Shown here: piece after piece, positions 1 through 8,669 of the stretch
Layout: the number at the start of each line of letters is the position of its first letter
Numbering within the stretch: position 1 is the first letter of the stretch
Origin: Rhodospirillaceae bacterium
Lineage (GTDB): Bacteria; Pseudomonadota; Alphaproteobacteria; GCA-2731375
NCBI GenBank assembly: GCA_018660265.1
Contig: JABJKS010000105.1
Location: 1 to 45,885, forward strand
DNA: 45,885 nucleotides
Direction of reading: 5' to 3'
Translations under genes and position numbers: made by a program
Notes under the pieces: generated by a model
What the model was told of the DNA's origin: nothing
Database searches by the model: none
Seen by the model: the letters and a program-made list of their open reading frames with translations, nothing else

Positions 1-327
1 AACAAGCATGTGTTGATTGCAACGAGTGATGGAATGGCCAACCTGGATATCAGTGACTTTGACCAGTATCTCCTTCAGGCAAACATACCGAATGACGGTA
101 CACTCGGTGCCGAGTTGGTCGGCTTACCGCTATTGACCCTGACTGCGAGCACGTTCGTTCACATCATGTACGATGACCAGCAGATTTATCTCGCTGGCTT
201 GGAAACTTATCCGGTACCCGTTCCTGCTGCGCTGCCCTTATTCGGTAGTGGCTTGGCGCTGATGGGTTTTGCCGGCTGGCGCAAGAAACGCAAAAACGTC
301 CAAACGAAGGCTGAATTGGCCGCGTAG
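1..327 (+). CDS. PEP-CTERM/VPLPA-type sorting-signal protein, C-terminal part
   Basis: The reading frame is open from the first base, so this is the 3' part of a longer gene whose start lies outside the window. The last 30 or so residues form the tripartite PEP-CTERM/VPLPA tail: a V-P-V-P-A motif, a hydrophobic stretch (LPLFGSGLALMGFAGW) and a basic cluster (RKKRK). In known family members this tail directs exported proteins to an exosortase-type sorting system and is cleaved there; no exosortase gene is present in the window. The visible part before the tail has no recognisable domain. A strong hairpin terminator follows the stop. A second protein with the same VPVPA tail is encoded at 14882-15568. 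Confidence 0.75.
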   Translation, partial: NKHVLIATSDGMANLDISDFDQYLLQANIPNDGTLGAELVGLPLLTLTASTFVHIMYDDQQIYLAGLETYPVPVPAALPLFGSGLALMGFAGWRKKRKNVQTKAELAA

Positions 328-373
328 TTGTTTAGTCCTAGGGCCTCGCCGGATTTATCCTTTCGACACAATT

Positions 374-409
374 GATGCCCGCCATTGTATAGTGGCGGGC
401 ATCTTTGAT
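374..409 (+). terminator. Rho-independent terminator after the PEP-CTERM gene
   Basis: A perfect 11-bp stem (GATGCCCGCCA at 374-384 and its complement at 393-403) with an 8-base loop is followed by a short T-rich run. It lies 46 bases after the PEP-CTERM stop and before the next gene, so it separates the two transcripts. Confidence 0.8.
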
Positions 410-465
410 TCTGTGGTTGCCGCCTGTGCCATGGACCAACCATCCGCATAGGAAGATATCCCCAA

Positions 466-1287
466 ATGCGCCAAACACCCGATGTTGCCACGGTGGCCGA
501 GGTGATCCGGGAGGTTTCGCGGGCGGAGGCGCTAAGCCGCTTTCAAAGCCTGCAAGCGCATGAAATATCAGAGAAATCACCTGGTGATCTGGTCACCATC
601 GCGGATCTGGAGACGGAACGCGCCCTGAACGCTGCGCTGGAGGCCCTCTTGCCCGGTTCCGTTATGGTGGGGGAGGAGGCGGTTGCGGACAATCCCGGGC
701 TTCTCGACGCTTTACAGAGCGTTGAAGATACCTGTTGGATCATCGATCCCATCGACGGCACCATCAACTATGCCCATGGGGTACCTCTGTTTGCCACCAT
801 GGTCGCCTTGGTGGTCCGTGGCGAGGTCGTGGGCGGTTGGATCTATGATCCGGTGCATGACGCAATGGCGATGGCGGAGAAGGGCGGGGGGGCCTATCTG
901 GACCAGGCACAGGTCAGGTTTGATCAGTCGAAAGAACTATCGGCCCTATCAGGTGTTCTGCATCTGGGCGGAACGGACAGGGAATTGGTGGCGACGGCAG
1001 CCCGGAATTTCGACCAGGTAGGCCCGTTGTTGGTTCTCCATTGCGCCGGCCTGGAATATCAAACCATGTTGCGCGGGCGTCTCCATTATGCCCTTTATCA
1101 ATCCACCAACCCTTGGGACCACGCGCCGGGTTTGTTGATTTTGGAGGAGGCGGGCGGATATACGGCGCGCCTTGATGGCAGCCCATATAATGTTAATATA
1201 ATCAATCACTCATCACCCTTACTTGCGACGATAGGTAAGGAGTCTTGGCAGGGACTGCATGAGCGACTATTTGAGTTTAGATATTAA
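466..1287 (+). CDS. Inositol monophosphatase family protein
   Basis: 273 residues, the normal length for the IMPase/FBPase/CysQ superfamily of Mg2+-dependent phosphomonoesterases. The metal-binding signature is complete: GEEAV at residues 69-73, DPIDGT at 94-99 and the WDHAPG motif with Asp218. The substrate (inositol phosphate, 3'-phosphoadenosine phosphate or another sugar phosphate) cannot be fixed from these motifs. The ATG at 466 has a GGAAG-type ribosome site a few bases upstream. The gene ends two bases before the stop of the convergent mazG gene, so no terminator fits between them and the transcripts may overlap. Confidence 0.85.
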   Translation: MRQTPDVATVAEVIREVSRAEALSRFQSLQAHEISEKSPGDLVTIADLETERALNAALEALLPGSVMVGEEAVADNPGLLDALQSVEDTCWIIDPIDGTINYAHGVPLFATMVALVVRGEVVGGWIYDPVHDAMAMAEKGGGAYLDQAQVRFDQSKELSALSGVLHLGGTDRELVATAARNFDQVGPLLVLHCAGLEYQTMLRGRLHYALYQSTNPWDHAPGLLILEEAGGYTARLDGSPYNVNIINHSSPLLATIGKESWQGLHERLFEFRY

Positions 1288-1289
1288 GT

Positions 1290-2114
1290 CTAATCTGTTG
1301 AATTATCGTGTGTTTTAGAATTTTTCCACGCCGCCTCCAAGGCCGTGATGTCAAGGTCTTTGGGATCGAGGCCCTGATCGGCCAGATCGGCTTCCAAATG
1401 GCGAAAACGGCGTTCGAATTTGGCGTTGCCGGCGCGTAATGCGGCCTCGGGATCAATATCCAGATGACGGGCCAGATTGACCACGCTGAACAATAGGTCG
1501 CCTAACTCATCAACCATGCCCGGGCCATTGCCGGCATCCATTTCCACCTGTAATTCTGCGGTTTCTTCGCGAATCTTGTCCATCACGGGTGCTGCATCAG
1601 GCCAGTCAAAACCAATCCGTGCCGCACGTTTCTGTAATTTCAGGGCGCGGGTTAAAGCGGGCAGGGCGCTTGCCACCCCATCCAGGGCGGATACCGCGCG
1701 CGATTCTTTTGCTGCCAGTTCAGCTCTTTCAATCGCCTTTTGTTCTTCCCAGGCAATGGTTTGCGTCTTGGCGTTACGATATTGGCTCGTGTCAAATATG
1801 TGGGGATGCCGTTTGATCATCTTGTCAGAAATGGCATCTGCCACCGCATTGAAGTCAAAAGCATCCTGTTCCGATGCCATCTGGGCATGGAACACCACTT
1901 GCAACAACAGATCGCCAAGCTCATCACGCAGATGGTTGAGATCATTTTTCTCAATCGCATCAGCGACTTCGTAGGCTTCTTCTATTGTATAGGGTGCGAT
2001 CGACGCAAAGTCCTGGGCCAGGTCCCACGGGCAACCGTCATCGGGATCTCTTAAGCGGGCCATGATGGCCAGTAGTTTATCCATCGGAGGGAGGGATTCG
2101 AGGTCTTTTGACAT
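1290..2114 (-). CDS. mazG: Nucleoside triphosphate pyrophosphohydrolase MazG
   Basis: 274 residues, full length. MazG hydrolyses (d)NTPs to the monophosphate and pyrophosphate, cleaning the nucleotide pool and modulating stress responses. Two MazG domains are visible. The first (about residues 12-120) carries the EE-x2-E and E-x2-D metal ligands (Glu45, Glu46, Glu49; Glu65, Asp68). The second (about 165-245) repeats the pattern in IREETAELQ and VDELGDLL. The early motif DPDDGCPWD is typical. The start codon has no clear ribosome site; an internal ATG at residue 11 is possible but also lacks one. The stop abuts the convergent phosphatase gene. Confidence 0.93.
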   Translation of the reverse strand: MSKDLESLPPMDKLLAIMARLRDPDDGCPWDLAQDFASIAPYTIEEAYEVADAIEKNDLNHLRDELGDLLLQVVFHAQMASEQDAFDFNAVADAISDKMIKRHPHIFDTSQYRNAKTQTIAWEEQKAIERAELAAKESRAVSALDGVASALPALTRALKLQKRAARIGFDWPDAAPVMDKIREETAELQVEMDAGNGPGMVDELGDLLFSVVNLARHLDIDPEAALRAGNAKFERRFRHLEADLADQGLDPKDLDITALEAAWKNSKTHDNSTD

Positions 2115-2259
2115 AGGGTTATTGTAACCGGTTTCGGTGGCTGCCGCGCACTGTAATTCTATATGCTAAATCCGATAATGTATATTATGACAAATAATAT
2201 ACTGATTTATCGGTACAATTACAGCGCCTAAGACATTGCATTAATGCAGAGTTGGGGTT

Positions 2260-2335
2260 TGGTGGGCGGTGACGGGATCGAACCGCCGACATCCTCGGTG
2301 TAAACGAGACGCTCTACCATCTGAGCTAACCGCCC
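2260..2335 (-). tRNA. tRNA-Val (anticodon UAC)
   Basis: A complete 76-base cloverleaf including encoded CCA. The acceptor stem pairs GGGCGGT with ACCGCCC, the D arm contains TAGCTCAG, the anticodon loop is TTTACAC with TAC at 2300-2302, and the T arm has the GTTCGATCC pattern. No introns or mismatches are evident. It stands alone between mazG and the cyclase gene. Confidence 0.95.
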
Positions 2336-2461
2336 CCAGGTCGTCCCAGGGTATTATGCTGTGAATACGGGCCGTGTAAGAAACCTGTACTCAACGTGGG
2401 CAACATGGCGCACGATGTTATGAATGGCAACAGTCCATTGCAGTCTGCTGACCATTATTTC

Positions 2462-3682
2462 CTATTTCCGTCCGATTAATTCGAAAACTGTCATGGGCCC
2501 GTGGCCGGAAATTTCCACCGGGTCGTGGGGCCTGCAATCATATTCCGGGCCGAGGTGGGCTCTGGTCTGCTCCGTGATCAGGATATGCCCGGCACGACCG
2601 CATTGTTCAAGCTTGGCCGCGACATTTACCGTATCGCCCCAAACGTCATAGGAATATTTCCGTTTTCCGATCACGCCGGCGACAACCGGTCCGGAATGGA
2701 TACCAATTCTCATACTGACATCATGGATGTTTTCGCGACGCAATTTGGCCAGATAAACCATCAAATCGAGGGAGAAATCGGCCATTCGGCTGGCATGATC
2801 GGGATCAGCGGTTGGCATACCGGCTGCGGCCATATAGGCATCACCCACGGTTTTGATCTTTTCCACGCCGTGACGACCCGTCAAATCATCCAGGGCTGAA
2901 AAAACTTCATCCAACAGAGAGACAACCTTTTCCGGACTGCGGCGATTGGCGAATTCCGTGAAGCCTACAATATCGGCGAACATGATGGTGACGTCGTCCA
3001 GGCCATCAGCGATGGGCCGATCGTTAGATTTCAGCCGTCGGGCAATGCTATCGGGTAAAATATTGGCCAATACCATATCTGATTTTTGCCGCTCCTCAGC
3101 CACCAGTTCCATTGCGGCATCCTTCTGGCCGACGAAATAGTACATCAAAACAAATGAGACACTGCCTAAGCCCATGATATTGAGGGCAAAAAATACCCTG
3201 ATAATATCAGGCGGTAAATTGGACGTGCCGACAACACCTTGGCTTTCCAAAAATGCCGCCAGGATCAACAGGCAGACCAAACCCACCATCCAGGCCATGG
3301 ACTGACGCCTGTCGGCAAATAATAGGGCCGTGAACGGTGCCACTACGGACCAGATGATAACACCGGAGGATGGGATAAACCCACCCAGCACAAGCATCAG
3401 GAAAAACGGCAGAAGAATGCTAAAAGTGAATTGGCTGAAGCGGAATATTCGGTAGACGCGAATTCTGGCAAACAACAGCACGGATATTATCGAAGCCATT
3501 GAATAACCAATTGGAATGGCTGCCGCCCATGGTTCCTCGTAATAGAGATAAATGCCGCCCCAAAAGACCGCCGCAATGGCCATCATAATGGTCGATTGCA
3601 CGAGCAGGTTTTTGCGCAGGCGCAGGCCTTTATCGTCTTCAGCCAGGACGCCTATTCTATTGACTGTCGTGAGCAGAAACAT
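2462..3682 (-). CDS. Membrane-anchored class III adenylate cyclase
   Basis: 406 residues. The N-terminal half (about 28-185) has five or six hydrophobic segments, and residues 225-405 are a class III nucleotide cyclase domain that makes cAMP. Metal-binding aspartates sit in MFADIVGFT (Asp237) and VGDAYM (Asp281); Lys278 and Asp346 fit ATP specificity. The position usually held by the transition-state arginine (N-x3-R) reads Asn353-x3-Lys357, which is unusual. The gene starts 27 bases after the methyl-H4folate methyltransferase stop on the same strand, so it may be the last gene of the corrinoid operon, or it may only follow it. The upstream AAGG supports this start. Activity is inferred, not shown. 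Confidence 0.88.
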   Translation of the reverse strand: MFLLTTVNRIGVLAEDDKGLRLRKNLLVQSTIMMAIAAVFWGGIYLYYEEPWAAAIPIGYSMASIISVLLFARIRVYRIFRFSQFTFSILLPFFLMLVLGGFIPSSGVIIWSVVAPFTALLFADRRQSMAWMVGLVCLLILAAFLESQGVVGTSNLPPDIIRVFFALNIMGLGSVSFVLMYYFVGQKDAAMELVAEERQKSDMVLANILPDSIARRLKSNDRPIADGLDDVTIMFADIVGFTEFANRRSPEKVVSLLDEVFSALDDLTGRHGVEKIKTVGDAYMAAAGMPTADPDHASRMADFSLDLMVYLAKLRRENIHDVSMRIGIHSGPVVAGVIGKRKYSYDVWGDTVNVAAKLEQCGRAGHILITEQTRAHLGPEYDCRPHDPVEISGHGPMTVFELIGRK

Positions 3683-3709
3683 CTCCCCGAGCCTTGATAT
3701 TACGAAGAC

Positions 3710-4756
3710 TTATCGTATGACTTTCTTGCGCCAGGCTTTGATGTAGGCGGCGCAGTCCTTATCCTGCCCTAAAACCACCTCCATAGCCATTGCAACACCC
3801 TGTGAGGGGGCGCCCGGTGCTATGGGTGCCAGGGCGGCTGCCGGATCATTTTGCACCGGATCCATGATGCCGCTGTCGCCCCCCGCCTCCACTGCCAGGC
3901 GCAGGAAGGCTTCGTTGATGAATTTTCGCCCCGGCACGCCGAACGAGGCATTGGATATGCCGCCTGTAATGTGAATTTCAGGGCCAAAGCGCTCTCTGAT
4001 CTGGCGTATGGCGTTCAAGCAGTCGCGGCCATATTCGGGATCCACGGCAACGGGAAAGACCAGCGGGTCAAGGTATATGTCATTGGCGGCTATACCTTTT
4101 TCCATGGCTGCCTCAATCATCGTGGTGGCGTTTTTGACCCGGCCTTCGGTGCCATCAGGCATCGCACTCTCGCCGGCCGCTGTAACGATCACGGCAGCCT
4201 TGCAGTCGGCTGCCAGATCAAGGGCCGATGGCCGCTCCATGGAGGCTGAGTTCAACATGGGCGGGCCGTTGCACCCGTCATAGACTGCCAAACCGGCGGC
4301 AATGACGTCAATATCGGAGGAATCGATAGACAACGGCCGCGTCGCCATGCCCTGGACCTTATCCGTCAACCATTGCATGGCCTCTATTTGTTCTTCTTTC
4401 TTCAAAGAGACTTCATCCACGTTGATGTCCAGGAAATCTGCGCCCGCATCCTCCTGATGTTCGACAATGGCGCGGATATAGTTCAGGCCAATGTCGGCCA
4501 GATCACCGGCCCCATGCATGGCCTGATGCAGGGCGGCCTTCACATGTTTGACCCGGCCTTCCTGGAAATCCTGGGTCGCGGTGATGTTTTCGGGAATGGG
4601 CAATTGCCCATCCGTTCCGTCACGGCTGACATAAGAAATTGTCCCACCGCCATTTTCGTCCAGATTTACCCGTTTGTTGCGCTTGATGAGCGCCCGGGTG
4701 GTATGCACGTTCTCGCCAATGACCATGAAAGCCCGGTCCATGCCGTTGATTTTCAT
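3710..4756 (-). CDS. Methyltetrahydrofolate:corrinoid methyltransferase (AcsE/CmuB-like)
   Basis: 348 residues of the pterin-binding (dihydropteroate-synthase-fold) family that moves a methyl group between a corrinoid protein and tetrahydrofolate. Family motifs seen: DFLDINVDE, the SIDSS strand, NSASME, the DPLVFPV segment, and the hallmark GGISNASFGVPGR loop followed by FINEAFL. It lacks the other MetH domains, so it is a stand-alone methyltransferase as in AcsE, MtgA or CmuB. It lies 24 bases downstream of the activase gene and close to a corrinoid protein and a UroD-type methyltransferase, which supports a role in passing substrate methyl groups into the folate C1 pool. Direction and substrate are inferred. 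Confidence 0.88.
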   Translation of the reverse strand: MKINGMDRAFMVIGENVHTTRALIKRNKRVNLDENGGGTISYVSRDGTDGQLPIPENITATQDFQEGRVKHVKAALHQAMHGAGDLADIGLNYIRAIVEHQEDAGADFLDINVDEVSLKKEEQIEAMQWLTDKVQGMATRPLSIDSSDIDVIAAGLAVYDGCNGPPMLNSASMERPSALDLAADCKAAVIVTAAGESAMPDGTEGRVKNATTMIEAAMEKGIAANDIYLDPLVFPVAVDPEYGRDCLNAIRQIRERFGPEIHITGGISNASFGVPGRKFINEAFLRLAVEAGGDSGIMDPVQNDPAAALAPIAPGAPSQGVAMAMEVVLGQDKDCAAYIKAWRKKVIR

Positions 4757-4780
4757 CTCGTTTCCTCTAGTTCACCGGAT

Positions 4781-6787
4781 TTAGTTCACTGGCATTGGTT
4801 TAAAAAAGCAGGCCTCAACAAAAATATTGAAGAAATTCGCTTCGCTTTCCAATTCCACATGTTCGGCACGTCTTACCAATTGCTCCAGATGGGCCCGGCG
4901 ATCCAGGTTTAATAAAGCCTCCGCCGCGCCCAATAAGGACGTATTCCCCGCCTTGACCATCCGTTCTTCAGGGACCGCGGCCAACAGGCCAATATCGACC
5001 GCGTTGGTAAAGTTCACGTGGGAGGCAAAACCGCCAGCTAAATATAGCTTTTGAATGTCTTTTACACCGACGCCAAAGCGTTCCATAAGTATGGTTTGCC
5101 CGGCATTTGAGGCCGCCTTTGCTTGTGCTAAGTGACTGATATCAAGCCCGGAAAGGCAAATATCAGAACCCGGCACTACCGGTATGACCTTGATCCGCGC
5201 ACCATCAACACGGGCCAGGGCACCTTTTTCATTGATGCGGTCGTTCCGGCGCAGCACCGCCAGCAGATCGATCAGACCGGAACCGCATAAACCGAGGGGG
5301 CTGGTATCGCCAATCGTGCGAATTTCAAAGGTATCCCCCTCACCTTCGCTGACCGCCTCAATCGCACCGTCATAACTGGCCATGCCGTAGTCTACCAGGC
5401 CACCTTCGAAGGCAGGTCCGGCGGGGCAGGAGGCGACCATCAGACGTCCCTGCCCGGCCAGCACAATCTCCGTATTCGTGCCCATGTCCACCAGCATAAT
5501 GACGTCGTCGTCGTCGGGAGAAACACCCAGGGCCAATAGCGAGGCCGCAGCATCACCCCCGACATGAGAGGCGATCAGAGGCAAGCCGATAACCTGGCAT
5601 TTCGGATGCGCCCGCAGGCCCAGCTTGCGCGCCTCCACCTCTAACGTGGTGCTGTCCCGTTTGCCGTCCAAAACCGCCAGTTCGAAAGGGCTTTTGTAGG
5701 GGCGCTGGCCAATGGGCTGGACATCGCCCTTAAAGAACAGATCCCGCATGGTGGCATTGCCCGCCACCACGATTTCGTAGATTTCCCGGCGTTTGAAGTT
5801 AAACTGGGTGCAAAGTGCCTCAATCTCCCTGTTCAGGGCATTGATAATCACCTTGTGCAATTCTCCCTGATTGACCCCACCGTCGTAGGAGATCCGATGC
5901 ATGACGTCGCTACCACCAAAGCGTTGCGGATTTTCAAAGGATGCGATGGCAATCGACTTTCCCGTTTCCAGATCAAACAGATTGGCGGCAACGGTTGTTG
6001 TTCCCAGATCGATTGCCAGGCCATAGATATGGCCGCGATATTTATCGATGACATCGCCGTTGCGCAGAACATCGCCATCAACCCTTGTGATGGAAGGTAC
6101 AAGGGCTATTTGTTTTTCCAGGGGTGTTTCAAGGATACGCGGCGCCCGGATCAAGGGTTCAAAAGAAATCTCCACGCCTTCATCTAAAATTTCAGCCTGG
6201 CAGGCTAAGCGATAGTTATCGTTTAGGAATTCTTCAAATTCAGTACGTGGAATTAGGGCGTCCATGGCCCCGGTCGTATTATCAACGGTAACGATGCATT
6301 CGTGGCAATCACCATAGCGCCCGCAGGAACTGGCCAGGCGTATCCCCCGATCATCAGCCAGGTCGAACAGGGTTCTCGCCTCCGCCGTGTGCCCCGCCAT
6401 GCCGGCGCGACGATCTGGGCGATCTGGGCGTTCTGGGCGTTCTGCGCGCTTACCGGCAGCGTTTTTTCGCACTTTTTGTATCTTCTCTTTGGTTTTTTGA
6501 TAGCTTTCGGGCTTGCTTTCCCAGGCACCGCGGAAATCGAGGGTGCCGTCGTGGGCACAGATGGGTTCGCCTTCCTTTGTGCCCAGATCTTTTGAACCGG
6601 GATCTTTTGAGCCAGGATCGGCCCGATTGGCGCAGCCAAATTTCGCCGTGCAAATATCTTTTGCGCTGCGATAGGGGCAACGGCCCTGATCCTGGATCTT
6701 ATCTTGGGCGTTGGACAGAATATCGGCAAAGATATCCGTCATCTTGTCCAGGCTTTGTTGATAGTCTTTTTTACTGGGACCACTCAC
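4781..6787 (-). CDS. Corrinoid protein reductive activase ([2Fe-2S] + ASKHA, RamA/RACo-like)
   Basis: 668 residues. RACo-type proteins use ATP and a low-potential electron to re-reduce Co(II) corrinoid to Co(I). Residues 135-210 form a plant-type [2Fe-2S] ferredoxin domain with Cys155, Cys161, Cys164 and Cys196 (C-x5-C-x2-C...C). From about residue 250 comes the ASKHA ATPase part, with IDLGTTTVAANL, VAGNATM and VDMGTNTEIVL. The first 130 residues are unusual: they hold four more cysteines (37, 46, 52, 77), a KDPGS-type repeat near 57-71 and a RPERPDRPDRR linker at 117-127. The DNA behind the linkers is tandemly repeated. The gene sits between the corrinoid protein and the methyl-H4folate methyltransferase, as expected for a partner. 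Confidence 0.88.
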   Translation of the reverse strand: MSGPSKKDYQQSLDKMTDIFADILSNAQDKIQDQGRCPYRSAKDICTAKFGCANRADPGSKDPGSKDLGTKEGEPICAHDGTLDFRGAWESKPESYQKTKEKIQKVRKNAAGKRAERPERPDRPDRRAGMAGHTAEARTLFDLADDRGIRLASSCGRYGDCHECIVTVDNTTGAMDALIPRTEFEEFLNDNYRLACQAEILDEGVEISFEPLIRAPRILETPLEKQIALVPSITRVDGDVLRNGDVIDKYRGHIYGLAIDLGTTTVAANLFDLETGKSIAIASFENPQRFGGSDVMHRISYDGGVNQGELHKVIINALNREIEALCTQFNFKRREIYEIVVAGNATMRDLFFKGDVQPIGQRPYKSPFELAVLDGKRDSTTLEVEARKLGLRAHPKCQVIGLPLIASHVGGDAAASLLALGVSPDDDDVIMLVDMGTNTEIVLAGQGRLMVASCPAGPAFEGGLVDYGMASYDGAIEAVSEGEGDTFEIRTIGDTSPLGLCGSGLIDLLAVLRRNDRINEKGALARVDGARIKVIPVVPGSDICLSGLDISHLAQAKAASNAGQTILMERFGVGVKDIQKLYLAGGFASHVNFTNAVDIGLLAAVPEERMVKAGNTSLLGAAEALLNLDRRAHLEQLVRRAEHVELESEANFFNIFVEACFFKPMPVN
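6411..6446. repeat. Four tandem 9-bp units inside the activase gene
   Basis: Two copies of CGATCTGGG are followed by CGTTCTGGG and CGTTCTGCG. They encode the Arg-Pro-Asp/Glu linker between the Cys-rich N-terminus and the ferredoxin domain. The unit length is a multiple of three, so copy-number change would alter linker length without breaking the frame. Confidence 0.8.
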
Positions 6788-6817
6788 AGATAGGAATTCC
6801 TGTTCATAACCAAAACG

Positions 6818-7567
6818 TTAGGCCGCAGAGGCAATTAATTCCTTGGCCATGGCCACACAACTCAAGGCATCGGCACCATAGCCATCCGCCCCCATATCGT
6901 CGGAGAATTCCTGGGTAACAGGCGCACCACCCACCATGATCAGGACATCATCGCGTACATCGGCATCAATGAATGCCTCGATGGTTCTGCCCATGTTGGG
7001 CATGGTCGTGGTCAACAGGGCAGACATGCCCAAGACTTTGGCCCCGCTTTCCTCAACCGCATCAATGAACGTGTCCTCGGCCACATCAACGCCCAGGTCG
7101 ATGACCTCAAAGCCGGAACCGCGTAGCATCATAATGCAGAGGTTCTTGCCGATATCGTGCAAATCACCCTTGACCGTGCCCATGATCACCTTGCCCTGGC
7201 TTTCAATACCGGAGGCGGACAAAATCGGTTCAATATGCGCCATACCCGCCCGCATGGCACGGGCACAACTTAGCACTTCCGGGACAAAGACGAAGTTTTC
7301 GCGAAATTTGATGCCAACGATACCCATGCCGGCGATCAGACCATCATCCATGATTTCAATCGCATCGATGCCGTTCTCCAGGGCCTTGGCGGTCAGCGCG
7401 TCGACCTCATCATCATCGCCCTCGATAATAGCGGCGGCAATGTCCTGCATGGCCGGTTTGACCCGGGCAAAAAGCTCTGTAAAGCGTTCAATCTCGTCCG
7501 CACGCTCAAGATATTCCTCAATCTCGTCCTGAATGGTTTGGTTCTGGATATCACTCAATTCGGCCAT
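6818..7567 (-). CDS. Corrinoid (methylcobalamin-binding) protein, MtbC/MtaC-like
   Basis: 249 residues from the ATG at 7567; a TTG 15 bases upstream would add five residues but is less likely. Residues 1-105 form the helical cap domain found before B12 domains. Residues 125-249 are the cobalamin-binding Rossmann domain with the base-off/His-on motif DLHDIG (His137 as lower cobalt ligand), SALLTTTM and the GGAPVT loop. This is the shuttle protein that carries the methyl-corrinoid between the substrate-side and the folate-side methyltransferase. It lies between the UroD-type methyltransferase and the activase in one operon. Family assignment is secure; the substrate is unknown. Confidence 0.92.
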   Translation of the reverse strand: MAELSDIQNQTIQDEIEEYLERADEIERFTELFARVKPAMQDIAAAIIEGDDDEVDALTAKALENGIDAIEIMDDGLIAGMGIVGIKFRENFVFVPEVLSCARAMRAGMAHIEPILSASGIESQGKVIMGTVKGDLHDIGKNLCIMMLRGSGFEVIDLGVDVAEDTFIDAVEESGAKVLGMSALLTTTMPNMGRTIEAFIDADVRDDVLIMVGGAPVTQEFSDDMGADGYGADALSCVAMAKELIASAA

Positions 7568-7617
7568 GACGTCGAATACCAATCTATGAATAAAATGAAG
7601 CTGTTAGTGGCTAATAA

Positions 7618-8649
7618 TTAATGTGCTGCATGCCATTCACGCACGGCCTCTGGTATGGCGCGCAGATTGGCGATGGAGGTCTGCAGGGGCACGGCGCATT
7701 CGGGCCCGATCATCTGCACCCCTGCATCCAGATTGGCAAAAACCTCTGCCTTCACATCCTCAGGGCCCTTGGAGAACAGGGTTTCCGGGTTATTGATATT
7801 GCCGACCAGGGCAATGCGCCCTTCAACCGTCTGCATGGATTCCTCCGGGGCGTTTTTGGAGTCGTAATGAAAGGCCGCCATGCCGGTTTCAGAGATAAAG
7901 CCCATGCGGTCCACCGTTCGCCCGCAAATATGCAGGATCAGGGGGCAGGGAATTCGCTCGGCGAATTCGATATGCAAATCCCGCAGGTAACGTTGATAAT
8001 ATTCGCCGCTGACCAGATCTCCCGTGGCGTGATCCGGCAGGGTCAGGGCATCGACGCCGGCTTCGACCTGGGCAATGCCGAAATCTATAGTGACCTTTTT
8101 CAGTTTTTCCAGGATAGCTTTCGTAGCCTCTGGATCATCGAGGGAGAGGAGGAGGAATTTCTCAACCCCGAAACAATGATAGGCCAGGGACCAGGGCCCC
8201 ATGGTTTTGCCGATAATCGCCACATCAGGGCCAAGTTCCTCCCGCAACAGCTTGATCGCATCAAGAACACATTGGGTATCGGGATGTGAGGTTAAATCGT
8301 TGGGAATATAAATATCATCGACGCTGTCCCAGATCGGCTCACTCATGCGGACGGTGGGCCAGTTATCCTTGCCCTCCCACTGCATTTTGCAGCCCAGGGC
8401 GGAGGATTCCTGAATGATGGAGAAAACCGGCATCACACTGTCAAAACCAAGGATCGTGTGCGCCGTGGCTGCCAGGCGCGCCATGGGGGCGGCCTGTCGA
8501 TTGGCGTCAGGAAAGGGCGCATCCACCAAATCCATCAATTCCACGGTCGCGACCGATGTGGGGCAGCAAACCGGGGTTCTGTCCACTGGTTGACCGGCCA
8601 ATGCGGCCATAACCCGCTCTCTACTGGTCATGCTTTGAACTTCAGACAT
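7618..8649 (-). CDS. UroD-superfamily corrinoid methyltransferase (MtaA/MtbA/CmuA type)
   Basis: 343 residues, one uroporphyrinogen-decarboxylase-fold domain. It carries the zinc site of methyl-transferring members, His240-x-Cys242 (LILHICG) with Cys318 (GPECAVP), which true HemE lacks, so annotation as a haem enzyme would be wrong. In methanogens this fold moves methyl from corrinoid to coenzyme M; in CmuA it takes methyl from chloromethane to corrinoid. In this bacterium, next to a corrinoid protein and a methyl-H4folate methyltransferase, the second role is more likely, making this the best candidate for the substrate-demethylating enzyme. An AG-rich ribosome site lies about 10 bases upstream of the ATG. 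Confidence 0.85.
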   Translation of the reverse strand: MSEVQSMTSRERVMAALAGQPVDRTPVCCPTSVATVELMDLVDAPFPDANRQAAPMARLAATAHTILGFDSVMPVFSIIQESSALGCKMQWEGKDNWPTVRMSEPIWDSVDDIYIPNDLTSHPDTQCVLDAIKLLREELGPDVAIIGKTMGPWSLAYHCFGVEKFLLLSLDDPEATKAILEKLKKVTIDFGIAQVEAGVDALTLPDHATGDLVSGEYYQRYLRDLHIEFAERIPCPLILHICGRTVDRMGFISETGMAAFHYDSKNAPEESMQTVEGRIALVGNINNPETLFSKGPEDVKAEVFANLDAGVQMIGPECAVPLQTSIANLRAIPEAVREWHAAH

Positions 8650-8669
8650 GATATTCGTCCCCTCTTTCC

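Noticed and set aside
7621-8289. 222-codon plus-strand frame opposite the UroD-type methyltransferase
   Set aside because: Antisense to a gene with intact zinc-site motifs; no ribosome site.
7618-8649. Uroporphyrinogen decarboxylase (hemE)
   Set aside because: The H-x-C...C zinc site and the corrinoid operon context point to the methyltransferase branch of the fold.
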